Part shown: one piece after another, positions 57,103 through 64,000 of the stretch
How positions within the stretch are numbered: position 1 is the stretch's first letter
How the letters are laid out: the number at the start of each line of letters is the position of its first letter
Assembly: GCF_014202335.1 (NCBI RefSeq)
Contig: NZ_JACHGP010000004.1
Location: 490,787-554,786 of the forward strand
Length of the DNA stretch: 64,000 bases
From: Mycobacterium sp. AZCC_0083
GTDB lineage: Bacteria; Actinomycetota; Actinomycetes; Mycobacteriales; Mycobacteriaceae
Reading direction: 5' to 3'
The notes under the pieces: model-generated
Database searches by the model: none
What the model was told of the DNA's origin: nothing
What the model saw: only the letters and a program-made list of their open reading frames with translations
Position numbers and translations under genes: made by a program

Positions 57103-59253
57103 TTACATTCCCGGGAAGAGTTGGATTACCAGGTCGATTAGTTTGATCCCGATGAACGGGGCGATGATGCCGCCGAGACCGTAGACGTAGAGGTTGCGGC
57201 TCAACAACTTTGACGCACTACTCGGCGTATAGCGCACGCCGCGCAGCGACAGCGGGATCAGCGCCACGATGATGACCGCGTTGAAGATCACCGCGGACAG
57301 GATCGCCGATTGCGGGCTGTGCAGCCGCATTACGTTGAGGAGATCCAGACCGGGGAACAGCGCCACGAACATCGCCGGAATGATCGCGAAGTACTTCGCG
57401 ATGTCGTTGGCGATCGAGAACGTGGTCAATGCACCGCGCGTGATCAACAGCTGCTTGCCGATCTCGACGATCTCGATGAGCTTGGTGGGGTCGGAGTCCA
57501 GATCCACCATGTTGCCGGCCTCCTTGGCGGCCGACGTACCGGTGTTCATCGCCACGCCCACATCGGCCTGCGCAAGCGCCGGTGCGTCATTCGTGCCGTC
57601 GCCGGTCATCGCAACCAGCTTGCCGCCCGCCTGCTCCTTCTTGATCAGGGCCATCTTGTCCTCGGGCGTGGCCTCGGCCAGGAAGTCGTCGACACCGGCC
57701 TCATCGGCGATTGCCTTGGCCGTCAACGGGTTGTCGCCGGTGATCATCACCGTCCGGATGCCCATCTTGCGCATCTCGTCGAACCGCTCGCGCATGCCCT
57801 GCTTGACGACGTCCTTGAGGTGAATGACGCCGAGCACCGATGCCTTTCCGTTGACGACCTCGCCAACCACCAGCGGAGTACCACCGGCGGCTGAGATGCC
57901 GTCGACGATCTGGCCGAGCTCGATTGGCACGATGCCGCCCTCACCGCGCACCCAATCGGCCACGGAGCTGGCCGCACCCTTGCGCAGCCGGTGCCCGTTC
58001 TCCAGGTTGACTCCCGACATCCTGGTCGTTGCGGTGAACTCCACCCAGAGGGCGCTCGAGAGCTCGCCAGGGGTGCGTGCCCGTAGGCCGTACTCCTGCT
58101 TGGCGAACACCACGATCGAGCGGCCCTCGGGTGTTTCGTCGGCGAGGCTGGACAGTTGAGCCGCGTCGGCCAGCGCCTCGGGCGATACACCGGGTACTGG
58201 CATGAACCCGGCGGCCTGCCGATTGCCAAGGGTGATCGTTCCGGTCTTGTCGAGGAGCAAGGTGTTCACGTCTCCGGCTGCTTCGACGGCTCGGCCCGAC
58301 ATCGCCAGTACGTTGCGCTGCACCAGCCGGTCCATGCCGGCGATGCCGATCGCCGACAGAAGTGCGCCGATCGTGGTCGGGATGAGGCAGACCAACAGCG
58401 CCACCAGCACGATGCCGGTTACGCCATTGCCGTTGAGAGCCAGCGAATCCGGAACACCCGGGTTGTTCATCTTGGAGTAGATCGCCAGCGGCTGCAGTGT
58501 CGCCACTGCGAATACGAAGATGATCGTCAGCGCGGCGAGAAGGATGTTCAGCGCGATCTCGTTCGGCGTCTTCTGCCGGTTGGCCCCCTCGACGAGGGCG
58601 ATCATCCGGTCGATGAAGCTCTCGCCGGGTTTCTGCGTGATCTTCACGACGATGCGGTCCGACAACACCGTGGTGCCGCCGGTGACCGCGGAACGGTCGC
58701 CGCCGGACTCACGGATCACGGGAGCAGACTCGCCGGTGATGGCCGATTCGTCAACGGAGGCGATGCCTTCCACGACGTCGCCGTCACCTGGAATCACCTG
58801 GCCGGCTTCCACGACGACGACGTCGCCCTGCTGCAGCAGAGGTGCCGCGACTTCTTCCTCGCGGCCAGGAACTCCAGCCTGCCAGCCGGTGAGCCGGCGA
58901 GCCATGGTGTCGGCCTTGGTCTTACGCAGCGATTCCGCTTGCGCCTTGCCGCGGCCTTCTGCGACCGCTTCGGCCATATTGGCGAAAACGACCGTCAGCC
59001 ATAGCCAGATCACGGTCAACCAGGCGAACCAGGACGGTTCGACGATTGCCAGAATAGTGCCCCAAGCGGCACCAATCTCGACGATGAACATGACCGGATT
59101 GCGCCACAGCGTGCGCGGGTTGAGCTTGCGCAGCGCGTCGGGCGTCGACCTCAGCAGCATCTTCGGGTCGAGCAGGCCGCCCTGCACCCGCTTGTTCAGC
59201 GTCACGGCCGGCTGCTGCGCTTCGGGAGCAGAATCAATTGTGGTAGAGGACAT
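57103..59253 (-). CDS. kdpB: KdpB, P-type ATPase subunit
   Basis: A 716-residue type IA P-type ATPase, the energy-coupling subunit of KdpFABC. TGES dephosphorylation loop, the phosphorylation motif LLLDKTGT and the hinge [10 protein letters not shown] are intact, with about seven membrane helices. It starts 1 base after kdpA ends and stops 4 bases before kdpC. Confidence 0.97.
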   Translation of the reverse strand: MSSTTIDSAPEAQQPAVTLNKRVQGGLLDPKMLLRSTPDALRKLNPRTLWRNPVMFIVEIGAAWGTILAIVEPSWFAWLTVIWLWLTVVFANMAEAVAEGRGKAQAESLRKTKADTMARRLTGWQAGVPGREEEVAAPLLQQGDVVVVEAGQVIPGDGDVVEGIASVDESAITGESAPVIRESGGDRSAVTGGTTVLSDRIVVKITQKPGESFIDRMIALVEGANRQKTPNEIALNILLAALTIIFVFAVATLQPLAIYSKMNNPGVPDSLALNGNGVTGIVLVALLVCLIPTTIGALLSAIGIAGMDRLVQRNVLAMSGRAVEAAGDVNTLLLDKTGTITLGNRQAAGFMPVPGVSPEALADAAQLSSLADETPEGRSIVVFAKQEYGLRARTPGELSSALWVEFTATTRMSGVNLENGHRLRKGAASSVADWVRGEGGIVPIELGQIVDGISAAGGTPLVVGEVVNGKASVLGVIHLKDVVKQGMRERFDEMRKMGIRTVMITGDNPLTAKAIADEAGVDDFLAEATPEDKMALIKKEQAGGKLVAMTGDGTNDAPALAQADVGVAMNTGTSAAKEAGNMVDLDSDPTKLIEIVEIGKQLLITRGALTTFSIANDIAKYFAIIPAMFVALFPGLDLLNVMRLHSPQSAILSAVIFNAVIIVALIPLSLRGVRYTPSSASKLLSRNLYVYGLGGIIAPFIGIKLIDLVIQLFPGM

Positions 59254-59254
59254 T

Positions 59255-60925
59255 TCAGTGAATTCCTTCAGCGAGAGGCCCGAGTGCCAATGCGGGCAGG
59301 AAGGTAAGGGCGACCAGAATGATCGTCACACCGGCAACCATTCCGACGAACTGTGGGCGATGGGTGGGCAACGTACCGATGGATGCCGGTGTGCTGCCCT
59401 GTTTGGCCAGTGAACCGGCCAGCGCGAGTACCAGGATCATCGGCAGGAATCGGCCGATCACCATGGCCAGGCCAAGGACGGTGTTGTACCACACGGTATT
59501 GACGGAGATGCCTGCGAATGCCGACCCGTTGTTGTTGGCCGCCGAGGTGAACGCGTACAACACCTCCGACAGCCCGTGCGGTCCGGAGTTGAGCATGCCA
59601 GCGCGTTGGCCTGGCAGCGCCATGGCGATCGCGGTACCGATCAGCACGATCAGTGGTGTGACCAGAAAGTAGCTCGACGCCAGCTTGATCTCACGCGGGT
59701 TGATCTTCTTGCCGAGGTATTCCGGCGTGCGCCCGACCATCAGGCCTGCGATGAACACCGTGATCACCGCGAGGATCAGCATGCCGTACAGGCCGGAGCC
59801 AGTGCCGCCCGGCGCGACCTCGCCGAGTTGCATGTTGAACAGCGTGATCATGCCGCCCAGGCTCGTGTAGGAGTCGTGGAACGAGTCGACCGCGCCCGTT
59901 GAGGTCAGGGTGGTGGCATCGGCGAACACCGCGGAGTTGGCGATGCCGAATCGCTGCTCGACACCTTCCATGGCCGCGCCGATCGCGGTGGGGTTGGTGC
60001 CGTGGTGCTGCAACTGCACGAGCATCATGAAGGCGACACTGATCCCCGCCAGGGTTGCCATGACGGCGGCTATTGCGTAGCCCTGCTTCTTGCTGTCCAC
60101 CATGCGACCGAAGGTGCGTGGCAGCGAAAAGCTGATCACAAGCAGCAGGAAGATCTCGATCCAGTTCGTCCACGTGGTCGGATTCTCGAACGGGTGCGCG
60201 GAGTTGGCGTTATAGAACCCGCCGCCGTTGGTGCCGAGTTCCTTGATCGCCTCCTGGCTGGCCACCGGACCACCGGTGATGGTTTGTTGGCCGCCGGCGA
60301 GGGTGTTGACGACCTGGTCGTGCAGGTGGAAGTTCTGGATCGCGCCGCCGGCGATCAAGATGATCGCCGCGATGATCGAGAAGGGCAGCAAGATACGAAT
60401 GATGCCGCGGGTCAGGTCCACCCAGAAGTTGCCCAGCTCACCGGCGTGCCTGCGGGCGAAGCCACGGACAAGAGCGATCGCGACTGCCATGCCCACCGCG
60501 GCCGACGCGAAGTTCTGCACGGCCAGACCGGCCATCTGGACCAGATGGCCCTGCGTGGACTCGCCGGAGTAGGCCTGCCAGTTGGTGTTGGTCACGAAGC
60601 TGACGGCGGTGTTCCAGGCCAGCGCAGGCGTCATCGGTGTTGCGGGGTCATTGAGGTGCAGCGGCAACTTGCCCTGGACCAGCTGGAAGACGAAGAGGAA
60701 CAGAATGCTGACGGCCGAGAACGCCAGCAGGCTGCGCACGTAGGCACCCCAGGTTTGTTCGGACTTCGGGTCAGCCCCGATCAACCGGTAGATCAGCCGC
60801 TCGGGACGCGAATGTTTCGCCGAGGTGTAGACCCGGTACATGTAGTCGCCAAGCGGCACGTGTACCGCGGCAAGGGCCAAGATCAGCAGCGCGAGAAACA
60901 GGATCCCCGCCGTCGTAGTACTCAC
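59255..60925 (-). CDS. kdpA: KdpA, potassium-channel-like subunit
   Basis: A 556-residue potassium-translocating subunit with ten membrane helices and four pseudo-repeats carrying the selectivity-filter loops (for example the TNTNWQ stretch near residue 112 and the GTNGGG and NNNGSAF stretches later). Full-length and intact. Its GTG shares one base with the kdpF stop. A truncated divergent homologue is at 61413. Confidence 0.97.
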   Translation of the reverse strand: MSTTTAGILFLALLILALAAVHVPLGDYMYRVYTSAKHSRPERLIYRLIGADPKSEQTWGAYVRSLLAFSAVSILFLFVFQLVQGKLPLHLNDPATPMTPALAWNTAVSFVTNTNWQAYSGESTQGHLVQMAGLAVQNFASAAVGMAVAIALVRGFARRHAGELGNFWVDLTRGIIRILLPFSIIAAIILIAGGAIQNFHLHDQVVNTLAGGQQTITGGPVASQEAIKELGTNGGGFYNANSAHPFENPTTWTNWIEIFLLLVISFSLPRTFGRMVDSKKQGYAIAAVMATLAGISVAFMMLVQLQHHGTNPTAIGAAMEGVEQRFGIANSAVFADATTLTSTGAVDSFHDSYTSLGGMITLFNMQLGEVAPGGTGSGLYGMLILAVITVFIAGLMVGRTPEYLGKKINPREIKLASSYFLVTPLIVLIGTAIAMALPGQRAGMLNSGPHGLSEVLYAFTSAANNNGSAFAGISVNTVWYNTVLGLAMVIGRFLPMILVLALAGSLAKQGSTPASIGTLPTHRPQFVGMVAGVTIILVALTFLPALALGPLAEGIH

Positions 60926-61014
60926 TAGAACCTCTCGGGGAAGAGCAGGGCGGCGAAGAGGAATACCGCGATGAGTATCGCCAGGGCCAGGCCGATGACG
61001 TTGTCGTAGCTCAC
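60925..61014 (-). CDS. kdpF: KdpF small membrane peptide
   Basis: A 29-residue single-helix peptide that begins [13 protein letters not shown] and ends LLFPERF, the KdpF pattern. It stabilises the KdpFABC complex. The GTG at 61014 overlaps the stop of the upstream small gene (GTGA) and its stop shares one base with the kdpA GTG. Confidence 0.9.
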   Translation of the reverse strand: MSYDNVIGLALAILIAVFLFAALLFPERF

Positions 61015-61094
61015 AGCCGCTCGACTAACTTCTGCACCAGGCCGAGCAGGGCGAAGATCGCCACCGTCAGCACGATGAACACCACTACGGACAT
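61011..61094 (-). CDS. 27-residue membrane peptide leading the kdp operon
   Basis: An ATG at 61094 with a GGAGA ribosome-binding site opens a 27-codon gene. The product is one hydrophobic helix ([19 protein letters not shown]) with a charged C-terminus ending LVERL. It overlaps kdpF as GTGA. I do not recognise a named family. It looks like a second small subunit beside KdpF or a leader that sets kdpF translation. Real coding is supported by the ribosome-binding site, GC-rich third codon positions and coupling. Confidence 0.65.
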   Translation of the reverse strand: MSVVVFIVLTVAIFALLGLVQKLVERL

Positions 61095-61180
61095 GTCGTC
61101 TCCGTTCAATGAAACCTGCGGGCGCTCGGGTGTCGGTCGAGACAGCCTCTGCCGGGCCCCTGCGTTGAGGGCCAGACCCG

Positions 61181-61253
61181 AAGTTAGACCCGCACGAGCA
61201 GGGCGAAGGCGTCCATTGACGCTTTCTTTACGCCGCCGCCTGAGTCCTTTACG
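61181..61253 (-). promoter_or_regulatory. kdp operon promoter with candidate KdpE direct repeat
   Basis: On the reverse strand TAACTT (61186-61181) is a fair -10 with no good -35, as expected when an activator is needed. Upstream lie two CGTAAAG words (61253-61247 and 61232-61226) exactly 21 bases apart, two helical turns, as an OmpR-class dimer would use. The remainder of 61095-61412 holds no gene that I can see. Confidence 0.4.
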
Positions 61254-61412
61254 GTCTTCCTTCGGCGAGGCGATCGGGCACCTCGGCCGTCCCGTCAAGA
61301 TCGCGTCAACGGGCGTCGATTCGGCGTTGCGATCGCGTAATCATTGGGTGGCTGTCGGGCGATAGCTCATACGGTTATCCGACGACAACCCGAAGACAGA
61401 GGAGGCGGGGTC

Positions 61413-62243
61413 ATCGACGGTCCGCAGTACTGGGGGCAAGCGGCATGGTTGCAGGTCGCCGCCGTCATCGCCATCGTGGTGATCTTGCATGTGCCACTTG
61501 GGAATTACCTGGCCAGGGCATACACCGCCCCGACCAGTTGGCGGGTGGAGATGGCGATCTACCGGATCGTCGGGGTCGAACCCGACAACGAGCAACGGTG
61601 GACGAAGTATCTGACTTCGCTGTTGGCAATCTCGGCGGTAAGCGTTTTGCTTCTCTACGGGATATTGCTTGGGCAAACGTATTTGCCGGAACCGTGGGGC
61701 CATAAGGGAATGACACCGGCATTAGCGTTCAATACCGCCGCTATTTCCTTTACGTCCAATACCAGTTGGCAGAATTATCCCGGTGAATCCACTCTCGGGC
61801 ATGTCGGGTTGACCGCAGGCCTCGGCGTGCAGGCGTTCGCGAGTTGCGCCGTCGGAATGTGCGTCGCGATTGCCCTGATTCGTGGTTTCACGCGCAGGGA
61901 GCGTAACGAGATCGGCAATTTCTGGGTAGATCTGGTGCGGACGGTGGTACGCATCCTGATCCCGCTGTCCGTCTTGGTGGCGGTGATCCTGCTGATCGTC
62001 AGTGTCACCTTGATCATGGTGGGACTGGAGTACCTGCCCGCGCTCGCACTCGGCCCCCTTGCCGACGCGCTGGGTGAGCCTCTGCTCGGTGTCAATGCGG
62101 CGTCAAGGTTTGCCCGGGGGCCGTCAAGAGATCGCAAAGTACCTGGTCAGCGGATCGGGATCGGTGGATCGTCGATGTTGTGCCCAGTCGGCAGCAGGCC
62201 GGGGCTCGTCGAGACAAGGTGTTGGTGGACAAGGTGTCGGTGA
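61413..62243 (+). pseudogene. Internally deleted kdpA homologue
   Basis: The frame matches KdpA from its N-terminus to about residue 195 and then jumps straight to the KdpA C-terminal helix ending ALGPLADAL, so some 330 central residues are missing. One of four selectivity-filter repeats remains (SNTSWQ). An AGGAGG (61400-61405) sits 7 bases before an ATC where ATG is expected; the only other in-frame start upstream is TTG at 61344. KdpA homology ends near 62072; the tail to the stop is unlike KdpA. Base composition is visibly less GC-rich than the intact kdpA. It is most likely a decayed duplicate, but the frame is open, so a small membrane protein cannot be excluded. Confidence 0.65.
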
Positions 62244-63073
62244 CTCTCTCGGACGTCTTTCTTTCGGTGATTTCAGGAACGACGCCGCACGCCTCCGCGG
62301 CGCGCAGGCATCCAGTGGTGCACGGTGACGACGGCCAGATCCCGCCGTTGTCGGGACCTCTGCTCCGCTGCGTGGTCTACCGCCGCGCCTTCTCGACGAC
62401 CGAGATAGCCCTTCCCGCACGCGCATTGCGAAATTCCGCCGTGGCCAAGTGGGTCAGAGACCAGAACCTGGCGGTCGACGTGCGCTCGAGCGAGGACCTC
62501 GGGGTGGCACTTGCCGCCGGAATTCATCCGGCGCGGTTGACCATCCACGCCGACGCATTGAGCGCGAACGAAATCCTGTTCTGCGCGGCGAATCTCGGAG
62601 TCAACCGATTGGTCGTCACCTCGACCGACCAGGTTGATCTGCTGGCCTCGCGCGCTCCGCGGCGCAGGCAGGGAGTGCTCGTCGCGATGACGGACCGCAA
62701 CGCGGTCGCGGACGGCGCTACCGGCGAAGCAGACGAAGCGGTCGGCGTGATCCTCGACCGCGGCCGGCTCGACCTGGTCGGTCTGCACTGCGAAATCGGT
62801 TCGCGGGAGCGGGACTTCATCAGCTATCCCGCCGCCATCGGTCACATGATCTCCGCGATGGCCCACATCAGAGACGAGCACGACATCGTGCTCTCCGCCC
62901 TGGCACTCGGCGGTGGCCGGGCCGTCCCGCCGGGCGACTGGGCGGTGCAACTGCCGAAACTCGCGTCCGAGATCGATGAATCACTCGACGATGCCTGCGC
63001 CACGCTGCGCTTCCCGCGCCCCATGGTCGCCATCTCGGCAGGTCTCGCAATTCTCGGTCAGGAGGCCGCATGA
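62234..63073 (+). CDS. LysA-like PLP-barrel protein lacking catalytic residues (first of pair)
   Basis: A 279-residue protein that aligns along its length with the TIM barrel of the LysA-like enzyme at 32365-33714, from the SVTLSDV start to the DDACATLRFPRP segment. Key residues are lost: the PLP lysine of YAGKA is Arg63 in PARAL, GGGHG is GGGRA, EPGR is SAGL, and HCHLGSQ is HCEIGSR. The C-terminal beta domain is absent. The frame has no break and codon use looks normal, so it appears maintained. GTG at 62234 is chosen by this alignment; GTGs at 62180 and 62219 are possible. Its stop overlaps the next ATG. Possible role: a regulatory or scaffold pseudoenzyme. Confidence 0.75.
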   Translation: MSVTLSDVFLSVISGTTPHASAARRHPVVHGDDGQIPPLSGPLLRCVVYRRAFSTTEIALPARALRNSAVAKWVRDQNLAVDVRSSEDLGVALAAGIHPARLTIHADALSANEILFCAANLGVNRLVVTSTDQVDLLASRAPRRRQGVLVAMTDRNAVADGATGEADEAVGVILDRGRLDLVGLHCEIGSRERDFISYPAAIGHMISAMAHIRDEHDIVLSALALGGGRAVPPGDWAVQLPKLASEIDESLDDACATLRFPRPMVAISAGLAILGQEAA

Positions 63074-63867
63074 CCGCACACCACCCCCGCAGCGTCTGGG
63101 CGCTACCGGCGGAAGCCACCGCACGATTTCACGTCGGCCTGACCCAGCGCCCAATTGCGCAACCACTGGATCCCCGACTAGACGTGACCGTTGCGTTGCG
63201 CCGGTGCGCGACGTACCGAAAGGCATTGCGCGCAGGCGCAATCAGCTATCCGGCGGGCATCTTGTGGATGGAGCCGGTATCCAACTGGGTGAAGCGGCAC
63301 GGTGTAAGTGTCGACGTGACGAGCGCCGACGAACTGAAACTCGCCGTTGCGGAGGGAATTTCGCCGCCGCGTCTGGTCATGCATTGCGCCGACGCGACCG
63401 CACGCCAGATTCGCCTCGCCGTCAACGCAGGCGTCGGGCGCTTGGTCGTGCACTCGGGCCAACAGATCGCGCTGCTCGCCAGCTGCGCTCAACGGCCCCA
63501 GCGGCTGCTGGTCGACGTGACGGCGCAACCCGCTGACGTGCTGGCGGCGGCGATCATGGCCCGTCAACGACTGGACCTCATCGGGCTGCACTGTCGGCTT
63601 GGCGACGCCGGTCGTGACGCGGCAGGCGACAGCGTGCAGGAGATGATCGCCCAGATGTCGTGGATCCGCTCCAAGCGCGACGTCATCCTCACCCGTGTGA
63701 GCCTCGCCGAGTTCCACGCTGCCGAAGTTGGTTGCGAACGCAGCTACCTGCGCGTCGTTTCCGAGGACTTGGACGAAGCGATCGACGACGCGTGCGCCAG
63801 GTACCGCTACCCACGGCCCGCACTCGTCGTGGCGATGAGGCGATCCGCACTCAGCCCAACCACGTAG
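63070..63867 (+). CDS. LysA-like PLP-barrel protein lacking catalytic residues (second of pair)
   Basis: A 265-residue relative of the preceding protein, also covering only the barrel. The PLP lysine position reads YPAGILW (glycine instead of lysine); the GGGHG loop (SLAEFHAAE) and EPGR site (VAMRRS) are gone. Conserved scaffold features stay: DLIGLHCRLGD and DEAIDDACARYRYPRP. Its ATG at 63070 overlaps the stop of the first gene (ATGA), suggesting equal production and perhaps a heterodimer, since fold-III PLP enzymes are dimers. Function unknown. Confidence 0.75.
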   Translation: MTAHHPRSVWALPAEATARFHVGLTQRPIAQPLDPRLDVTVALRRCATYRKALRAGAISYPAGILWMEPVSNWVKRHGVSVDVTSADELKLAVAEGISPPRLVMHCADATARQIRLAVNAGVGRLVVHSGQQIALLASCAQRPQRLLVDVTAQPADVLAAAIMARQRLDLIGLHCRLGDAGRDAAGDSVQEMIAQMSWIRSKRDVILTRVSLAEFHAAEVGCERSYLRVVSEDLDEAIDDACARYRYPRPALVVAMRRSALSPTT

Positions 63868-64000
63868 AGGCCGCCGCCGCGAAGCGGCTCGCCGCGTCGG
63901 TTGCGGCACTGACACGAAAATATGGTGACCCCGAGCAGGTGACCAGTGATCGATCGCAGGTTGCTGGCTATGCGGTGTCGGCCAGTGGTGCGAGCATGAC
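63792..64000 (+). CDS. Partial open frame at the window end
   Basis: A frame from GTG 63792 is open to the end of the window and includes an Ala-rich helix-forming segment (AAAAKRLAASVAAL) followed by TRKYGDPEQV. It overlaps the end of the second LysA-like gene in another frame. The start is uncertain (TTG at 63732 also possible). The sequence resembles real protein more than chance but I recognise no family. Whether it belongs to the same operon cannot be decided here. Confidence 0.3.
   Translation, partial: MRQVPLPTARTRRGDEAIRTQPNHVEAAAAKRLAASVAALTRKYGDPEQVTSDRSQVAGYAVSASGASM

Noticed and set aside
61344..61412. TTG start at 61344 for the kdpA remnant
   Set aside because: Residues encoded before 61413 have no KdpA similarity and the ribosome-binding site lies after this TTG.

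Overview
The window is a high-GC actinobacterial chromosome segment whose gene order (pmt, rsmI, pabB, metG, tatD, rpfB, ksgA, ispE, pks16, pth, rplY, lpqT, prs, glmU, tRNA-Gln, a TetR gene, mfd, mazG, lpqU, eno, divIC, a DUF501 gene, ppx, kdp genes) follows, from memory, the Rv1002c to Rv1031 stretch of Mycobacterium tuberculosis. It carries many extra genes between these anchors: an ECF41 sigma factor module, an amino-acid permease, a DrrAB-type ABC exporter, a purine/pyrimidine-type permease cluster, the efeUOB iron system, propionyl-CoA synthetase and a P450. That pattern suggests a large-genome, environmental, probably fast-growing mycobacterium (Mycolicibacterium type). Many genes have a TANNNT -10 box 5 to 8 bases before the start codon, as expected for leaderless mycobacterial transcripts.

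Layout. 1-9.8 kb: mannosyltransferase (5' end only), rsmI, a hydrolase, pabB, an ECF41 sigma factor with its flavoprotein partner, metG, tatD, rpfB and ksgA. 10-17.5 kb: APC permease, a stand-alone Ser/Thr kinase, ispE, pks16 and an ABC exporter. 17.5-25.5 kb: accessory metabolism (methyltransferase, DUF1989, Old Yellow Enzyme, PucR, NCS1 permease, VOC protein, and an Fe-S protein related to QueG). 25.6-31.6 kb: a minus-strand housekeeping block pth-rplY-SDR-lpqT-arsC-prs-glmU-tRNA-Gln. 31.7-46.5 kb: TetR, a diaminopimelate-decarboxylase-like enzyme, mfd, mazG, efeUOB under a likely IdeR box, lpqU, eno, divIC, DUF501 and ppx. 46.8-52.8 kb: prpE, an epoxide-hydrolase-like enzyme, TetR with a divergent CYP, and a methyltransferase. 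52.9-61.1 kb: a single collinear potassium operon, small ORF-kdpF-A-B-C-D-E.

The most unusual region is 61.3-63.9 kb, divergent from the kdp operon. It holds an internally deleted kdpA homologue with no normal start codon, followed by two translationally coupled genes. These two encode the PLP-barrel domain of a LysA-like decarboxylase but have lost the PLP lysine, the glycine-rich loop, the phosphate-binding EPGR motif and the whole C-terminal domain. They resemble catalytically dead paralogues of the LysA-like enzyme at 32.4-33.7 kb, and I know of no described function for such a pair.

Two families of palindromic intergenic repeats are present (three copies and two copies), placed at gene ends. 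Two divergent gene pairs (pmt/rsmI and metG/tatD) share a symmetric ANNNTANNNT promoter. I saw no rRNA genes, CRISPR arrays, insertion sequences or prophage genes.
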